DNA of 64,000 nt, taken from contig CAZPVD010000003.1 of NCBI GenBank assembly GCA_964589935.1, forward strand, positions 390,455-454,454. The letters run 5' to 3'. Made by a program: the position numbers and the translations under genes. Positions 59,837-64,000 of this stretch are shown in pieces; within the stretch, counting starts at the first letter, position 1; each line of letters opens with the position of its first letter. The DNA is from VHCN01 sp964589935 (GTDB lineage: Bacteria > Verrucomicrobiota > Verrucomicrobiia > Limisphaerales > VHCN01). The notes under the pieces were generated by a model that did not search any database, was not told the origin of the DNA, and saw only the letters and a list, made by a program, of their open reading frames with translations.

Positions 59837-61762
59837 ATGAACGCACTGAAAGATCCCGATGTGAAGCCCGCAGCCGAAGAGGCCGCGCCGCTGATTGACA
59901 CGTCAAAGATGAACGCCGGCCAGCGCGCCGCGCTGGAAATGACCGAGGCCGCGCGCGACGCCGCGGCGGAAAAGGAAAGTTTCGCGCAGGGCCTTTTCAT
60001 GGGCCGCTGCGATGTCGCGCGGATGCTGCCGTTTCCCGCGCAAACACACGAGGACCGCGACCAGGGCGATGCGTTCTTGCATCGGCTCGAAAAATTCCTC
60101 CGCGAAAAAGTGGACCCGGACGAGATTGACCGCTCCGGCGAAATTCCCGACGAGGTCATCGCCGAACTGGGCCGCATGGGCGCGTTCGCGATCAAGGTTT
60201 CACCAAGTTACGGCGGCCTCGGCTTGTCGCAGACGAATTACTGCCGCGCCGCGATCCTGCTGGCAAGTTATTGCGGCAACCTCACCGCGCTGCTTTCCGC
60301 GCACCAGAGCATCGGCGTGCCACAGCCGCTGATTCTTTTCGGCACGGAAGAGCAGAAGAAAAAATATCTGCCGCGCTTCGCGAAGGGCGAGATTTCCGCG
60401 TTCGCGCTCACCGAGCCGGCGGTCGGTTCCGATCCGGCAAAGATGTCCACGAGCGCAGTGCCGACGCCCGACGGACAGCACTTCATCATCAACGGCGAGA
60501 AGCTTTGGTGCACCAACGGCACCAAGGCCGGCGTTATCGTCGTCATGGCCAAGACGCCGCCTGCGGTCATCAAGGGCAAGCAGCGCGATCAGGTCACGGC
60601 GTTCGTCGTCGAGATGGACGCGCCCGGTGTCGAGGTCGTGCACCGCTGCCGTTTCATGGGACTCAAGGCGCTCTACAACGGCGTGATTCGTTTCACGAAC
60701 GTAAAGGTGCCGCGCGAGAACATCATCCTTGCGGAGGGCAAAGGGCTGAAAGTCGCGCTCTCCACGCTCAACACCGGCCGGCTCACACTGCCCGCCGCGT
60801 GTGTTGGCATGAGCAAGCGCTGCCTCGAATGGGTGAAGAAATGGGCCAACGAACGCGTGCAGTGGGGCGCGAACATCGGCAAGCACGCCGCCATCGCGGA
60901 CAAGATCGCGCGCATCGCGGCGAACACCTTCGCGATGGAGGCCATGACGCTTTACACCGCGAGCCTCGTGGACAAGGACAAGAAGGCCGACATCCGCCTC
61001 GAAGCCGCGATGTGCAAACTCTGGGGCACCGAGCGCGCGTGGGAAATCGTGGATGACACGATGCAAATCCGCGGCGGTCGCGGCTACGAAACCGCGCAAT
61101 CGCTCAAAGCGCGCGGCGACGAAGCAGTGCCTGTTGAACGAATGCTGCGCGATGCGCGCATCAACACGATCTTCGAGGGCAGCAGTGAAATCATGCGGCT
61201 CTTCATCGCCCGCGAGGCGCTCGACCCGCACTTGAAGGTTGCCGGGGCCGCGCTGAATTCGCAGCTTCCCCTTGGCGTTCGCGCGCAGGCCGCGTTCAAG
61301 GCCGGTTTGTTTTACGCCGCGTGGTATCCGCGGCAATGGCTCCCGCTTGCGAGCGTGGGCGGCGACGTTTATCCCGCGCTCGCAAAGCATTTGCGCTTCG
61401 CCAAGCGCACCGCGCGCAAACTGTCGCGCACGCTCTTTCATTCGATGGCGAAGTTCGGCCCGAAGCTGGAACGCCAGCAGGTGCTGCTTGGACGCTTCGT
61501 GGACATCGGCACGGAACTCTTCGCCATCACAGCCACCTGCGCCCGCGCGCAGGCGATGCTCGCGGCTGCGAAGAGCGACGAGGAAAAAGCTTCCTTCGTC
61601 GAGCTTGCGGATTATTTCAGCCGGACCGCGCGGTTGCGCGTCGCGCGGCTGTTCGCCGGCGTGGATCGCAACGCGGATCGCGAAGGCTATCGGCTCGCCC
61701 AAGAATTGCTTGATGGCAAACATGGGCAACTGTGCGAGGGCATCGTGGGCAAACTCTCCTGA
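59837..61762 (+). CDS. Acyl-CoA dehydrogenase
   Basis: A 641-residue flavoenzyme. Core motifs: AFAIKVSPSYGGLGLSQTNYCRAA, AFALTEPAVGSDPAKMSTSA, INGEKLWCTNGTKAGVIVV, GGRGYETAQSLKARGDEAVPVERMLRDARINTIFEGSSEIMRLFIA (catalytic Glu in FEG). A C-terminal extension of about 180 residues (LFYAAWYPRQWLPL...FHSMAKFGPKLERQQVLLGRFVDIGTELFAITATCARAQ) matches the long very-long-chain ACAD type. It catalyses the first step of beta-oxidation and closes the operon, 1 bp after the FadB stop. Confidence 0.93.
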   Translation: MNALKDPDVKPAAEEAAPLIDTSKMNAGQRAALEMTEAARDAAAEKESFAQGLFMGRCDVARMLPFPAQTHEDRDQGDAFLHRLEKFLREKVDPDEIDRSGEIPDEVIAELGRMGAFAIKVSPSYGGLGLSQTNYCRAAILLASYCGNLTALLSAHQSIGVPQPLILFGTEEQKKKYLPRFAKGEISAFALTEPAVGSDPAKMSTSAVPTPDGQHFIINGEKLWCTNGTKAGVIVVMAKTPPAVIKGKQRDQVTAFVVEMDAPGVEVVHRCRFMGLKALYNGVIRFTNVKVPRENIILAEGKGLKVALSTLNTGRLTLPAACVGMSKRCLEWVKKWANERVQWGANIGKHAAIADKIARIAANTFAMEAMTLYTASLVDKDKKADIRLEAAMCKLWGTERAWEIVDDTMQIRGGRGYETAQSLKARGDEAVPVERMLRDARINTIFEGSSEIMRLFIAREALDPHLKVAGAALNSQLPLGVRAQAAFKAGLFYAAWYPRQWLPLASVGGDVYPALAKHLRFAKRTARKLSRTLFHSMAKFGPKLERQQVLLGRFVDIGTELFAITATCARAQAMLAAAKSDEEKASFVELADYFSRTARLRVARLFAGVDRNADREGYRLAQELLDGKHGQLCEGIVGKLS

Positions 61763-61779
61763 ACTCTTTTGGGGCAACC

Positions 61780-61847
61780 TCCTCAAACGAAAGGAGGTGA
61801 TGCGCTGACGAAATATCCATTGTCTCTCCGACGCAAACCCGTCGGAG
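61780..61847 (+). other. Hairpin region with a perfect Shine-Dalgarno-like stem, after the lipid operon
   Basis: ACCTCCT and AGGAGGT flank a short loop, and AAAGGAGGTGATG ends in ATG CGC TGA, a two-codon ORF. A second stem CTCCGACG-caaacc-CGTCGGAG follows (61826-61847) without a T-tract. Either stem could end the operon transcript. The region lies between the operon and the convergent glpD gene. Confidence 0.4.
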
Positions 61848-61904
61848 TCCCCTGCCCGGGCGCGGCCGCGAGTCCCCACACGCCGCGCCCGGTGCATTTT
61901 GCGG

Positions 61905-63380
61905 CTATGACGAAGGTAGATAACTCCGCGCCAGTTCGGCGAACATGTTCACCTGTTCGGTTTCCCATGACGCGTCGCGGCCCAATGCACGTGCCATGAC
62001 CGCGGCAACCTGCGGCGCTGCTTGCATGCTCGCCTTTGTATCGAGCATCAACGCCCGCGTCCGCCGCGCGAGCACGTCCTCGACTGTTCGCGCCATTTCA
62101 TGTTGCACGGCGTGCAGGACGGAATTCTCCGATGGGGAAGTTGCATTGGCTTCGTCATTGATTCCTGCATCGGCAAGTTTCAAATCAGCGGTTCGGCATG
62201 GTCTAAGTGGAAGCCCGCCCACCTCGGCGGCTTTGTTCACTGCGTCCTCGGCCATCTTGCGGTAGGTCGTCCATTTGCCGCCGGTGACGGTGACCAGTCC
62301 CGAGTCCGATACAACCAGCGCGTGATCGCGCGACAACTGCGACGTGCTTTTGCCAGAACCGCCGTTCACGAGCGGACGCAGTCCGGCCCACGTGCTTAAA
62401 ATGTCTGATTTAGCAGGCTTTTTAGCGAGATGTTTGGCTGCGTGGATGAGAAGGAACTCAATTTCCGCAGCAAGCGGACGCGGCTCCAATGGCGTCTCGT
62501 TCACGGGCGTGTCTGTTGTGCCGACAAGCACGCGGCCGTGCCACGGGATGGCAAACAGCACGCGGTCGTCCGCGGTTTTCGGCACCATTAACGCAACGTC
62601 GTGAGGAAGAAATTCACGCGGCAGGACGATATGCGCGCCCTGGCTCGCGGCAATCATGGGCCGAGAATTTGCGTCGTCCATCCGCCTCAGTGCGTCGGTG
62701 AACGCGCCGGTCGCGTTGACGACGACGCGGGCGCGCACTTCAAATTCGGCGTTCGTTTCCGCATCCCGCGCCAGCGCGCCGCAGACACGATCATTTTGTT
62801 TGAGCAGTTTTTCGACGCGCATGTAATTCACCGCGACACCGCCGTGGCCGAAGATGGCTTGCGCAAGCGCGATGGCGAGGCGCGCATCATCGAATTGCGC
62901 GTCCCAGTAGAGCACGCCTCCTCGCAGACCGGCAGGCTGAACGCCGGGCGCTCGGGCGAGGGTTTCTTCGCGCGAGAGGATTTGCGTCTGGCCGAGACCA
63001 AGCGATCCAGCCAGTGCGTCGTAAAGTTTCAGCCCGATGCCGTAAAAGGGTTTGTCGTTCCATGTGTAGCACGGGACGACGAAGGGAAGTTTGTGGACGA
63101 GCTGCGGCGCGTTGCGCAGAAGCAAACCGCGTTCGCGCAGCGATTCGCGCACGAGCGGGAGGTTGCCCTGGCGCAAATAGCGGACGCCGCCGTGGATGAG
63201 CTTGGTGCTGCGGCTGGACGTGGCCTTGGCGAAGTCGTGCTGTTCAAGCAGCGCGGTGCGGTGGCCGCGCGAGGCGGCATCCAGCGCGGTGCCGAGTCCG
63301 GTCGCGCCGCCGCCGATGACGAGGACATCCCACGGTTCGCGGGAGTCGCGTAATTTCTGCATCGCCTCGGCTCGGTTCAC
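61905..63380 (-). CDS. glpD: FAD-dependent glycerol-3-phosphate dehydrogenase
   Basis: A 491-residue flavoprotein with GTG start (63380, N-terminus VNRAEAMQKLRDSREPWDVLVIGGGATGLGTALDAASRGHRTALLEQHDFAKATSSRSTKLIHGGVRYLRQGN); an ATG at 63362 would remove six residues. Other motifs are YWDAQFDDARLAIALA, VVVNATGAFTDALRR, FAIPWHGRVLVGTTDT and WAGLRPLV. It oxidises glycerol-3-phosphate to dihydroxyacetone phosphate at the membrane. It converges on the beta-oxidation operon, a plausible link for using glycerol released from lipids. Confidence 0.93.
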   Translation of the reverse strand: MNRAEAMQKLRDSREPWDVLVIGGGATGLGTALDAASRGHRTALLEQHDFAKATSSRSTKLIHGGVRYLRQGNLPLVRESLRERGLLLRNAPQLVHKLPFVVPCYTWNDKPFYGIGLKLYDALAGSLGLGQTQILSREETLARAPGVQPAGLRGGVLYWDAQFDDARLAIALAQAIFGHGGVAVNYMRVEKLLKQNDRVCGALARDAETNAEFEVRARVVVNATGAFTDALRRMDDANSRPMIAASQGAHIVLPREFLPHDVALMVPKTADDRVLFAIPWHGRVLVGTTDTPVNETPLEPRPLAAEIEFLLIHAAKHLAKKPAKSDILSTWAGLRPLVNGGSGKSTSQLSRDHALVVSDSGLVTVTGGKWTTYRKMAEDAVNKAAEVGGLPLRPCRTADLKLADAGINDEANATSPSENSVLHAVQHEMARTVEDVLARRTRALMLDTKASMQAAPQVAAVMARALGRDASWETEQVNMFAELARSYLPSS

Positions 63381-63473
63381 GCGGCGATTGTGGCGTGACG
63401 CGAGTCGCGAGGCGAGTTTTGATACGCGAACGCATGATTCGCCCGGCGTAAAATTCTTCGCGAGGAGTAGATT

Positions 63474-63485
63474 CCTGTTTACAGG
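63474..63485. promoter_or_regulatory. 12-bp palindrome between glpD and the P-II gene
   Basis: CCTGTTTACAGG, perfectly palindromic, midway between the divergent starts at 63380 and 63526. A possible operator; the regulator is unknown. Confidence 0.4.
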
Positions 63486-63525
63486 TCGAGTCGCGTTGTT
63501 AGTATCCGCGCGCAGTCGCACCCGC

Positions 63526-63864
63526 ATGAAAAAAATCGAAGCCATCATCAAGCCGTTCAAACTCGAGGACGTGAAGGAAGCGCTGACGGGCATGGGCGTC
63601 GAGGGCTTGACGGTGACCGAGGTGAAGGGCTTCGGCCGGCAGAAGGGCCACACCGAGATTTACCGCGGCAGTGAATACACGGTGGACTTCCTGCCGAAGC
63701 TGAAAGTTGAAATCGTCCTCGCTGACGCAAACGTGGCGAACGCGGTTAACGCCATCGTCAAGGCCGCGAAGACCGGCAAAATCGGCGACGGCAAGGTGTT
63801 CGTCACGAATGTGGAAAACGCGGTCCGCATCCGCACGGAAGAGACCGGCGACGCCGCAGTCTGA
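63526..63864 (+). CDS. glnB: Nitrogen regulatory protein P-II
   Basis: A 112-residue P-II protein: MKKIEAIIKPFKLEDVKEALTGMGVEGLTVTEVKGFGRQKGHTEIYRGSEYTVDFLPK with the T-loop Tyr51 (RGSEY), then VNAIVKAAKTGKIGDGKVFV (B loop) and VRIRTEETGDAAV. It binds ATP/ADP and 2-oxoglutarate and signals nitrogen and energy status; Tyr51 allows uridylylation. It lies 82 bp upstream of glnA, the classic arrangement. GlnB and GlnK cannot be told apart from sequence alone. Confidence 0.95.
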   Translation: MKKIEAIIKPFKLEDVKEALTGMGVEGLTVTEVKGFGRQKGHTEIYRGSEYTVDFLPKLKVEIVLADANVANAVNAIVKAAKTGKIGDGKVFVTNVENAVRIRTEETGDAAV

Positions 63865-63869
63865 ATTTG

Positions 63870-63908
63870 AGATTTCCCCGACCGACCTGTGAGGGAAGGG
63901 GATTTTTG
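63870..63908 (+). terminator. Weak terminator-like hairpin between glnB and glnA
   Basis: TCCCC...GGGGATTTTT with a five-pair stem, a long loop and five T residues. It may reduce readthrough into glnA, or act as a processing site. Confidence 0.4.
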
Positions 63909-63946
63909 TCCGTTGACATAAACCTAAAGCAGCAATCAACCCAACA

Positions 63947-64000
63947 ATGAGCACACCCAAGAGCGTGATAGAGATGGCGAAGAAGGCAGGGGCGAGGATG
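63947..64000 (+). CDS. glnA: Glutamine synthetase, N-terminus only (cut by right edge)
   Basis: Eighteen codons are visible (MSTPKSVIEMAKKAGARM), running off the window. The start matches glutamine synthetases of this phylum as I recall them (conserved MSTPKSVIEMAKKAGA-type beginning). The location just downstream of glnB supports it. Converts glutamate and ammonia to glutamine. Confidence 0.75.
   Translation, partial: MSTPKSVIEMAKKAGARM

Noticed and set aside
60200..61897. 565-residue antisense frame over the acyl-CoA dehydrogenase
   Set aside because: Shadow frame; the dehydrogenase is complete on the plus strand.

Overview
The window looks like chromosomal DNA from a GC-rich member of the Verrucomicrobiota (Pedosphaera/Limisphaerales-like). 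This is inferred from gene content: a DUF1549/DUF1553 cytochrome protein paired with a DUF1501 protein, prepilin-like proteins with long globular tails, PA14-plus-cytochrome proteins, a PQQ sugar dehydrogenase with an EQCCH-type motif, and a PSD-type gene repertoire shared with Planctomycetes. No phage, transposase, CRISPR array, rRNA or tRNA was recognised. The many long antisense ORFs are GC-driven shadows.

Layout. 1-5868 (minus): three tandem YfhO-like membrane proteins, coupled by 4-bp overlaps, with the last cut by the window edge. 5966-8937 (plus): a methyltransferase-glycosyltransferase fusion, a second methyltransferase and thiD. 8981-13552 (minus): capsule/exopolysaccharide genes (outer-membrane barrel, terminator, tyrosine autokinase, Wza-like lipoprotein, FHA protein). 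13656-15629 (minus): PA14-pentahaem cytochrome. 15902-19742 (plus): two coupled single-pass membrane proteins of unknown function, a disulfide oxidoreductase and RluE. 19833-25999 (plus): type II secretion/type IV pilus-like genes for the ATPase, GspL-like, GspM/PilO-like and secretin proteins. 26016-28064: glycosyltransferase, lipoprotein and prepilin. 28145-32832 (minus): the DUF1501 and DUF1549/1553 pair. 32950-35493 (plus): small secreted proteins and a purple-acid-phosphatase-like enzyme. 35569-40633: HldE-type adenylyltransferase, a response-regulator adenylate cyclase, a FHA-GAF-cyclase and small periplasmic proteins. 40801-43978 (plus): PQQ sugar dehydrogenase, HU/DUF4469 protein, a 22-bp repeat tract and a small membrane protein. 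44101-46182 (minus): ilvB behind a complete attenuator. 46217-48797 (minus): two-component proteins. 48919-52733 (plus): PQQ/EF-hand protein, prepilin, lipoprotein and cysteine-peptidase-like protein. 53132-61762 (plus): a lipid catabolism operon (patatin, PaaK-like ligase, thiolase, FadB/J, acyl-CoA dehydrogenase). 61905-64000: glpD, then P-II and the start of glnA.

The strongest observations are regulatory or structural. (i) A ribosome-mediated attenuator precedes ilvB: promoter, apparently leaderless Val-rich leader peptide, mutually exclusive antiterminator and terminator. (ii) Heptanucleotide tandem repeats, always four units, are inserted in frame at equivalent loops of the YfhO-like paralogues, with two unrelated repeat families using equivalent sites. 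(iii) A near-identical palindromic element lies in two convergent intergenic gaps. (iv) A dinucleotide run near the end of a response regulator would switch its C-terminus. All functions are assigned by reading motifs; no database search was run.
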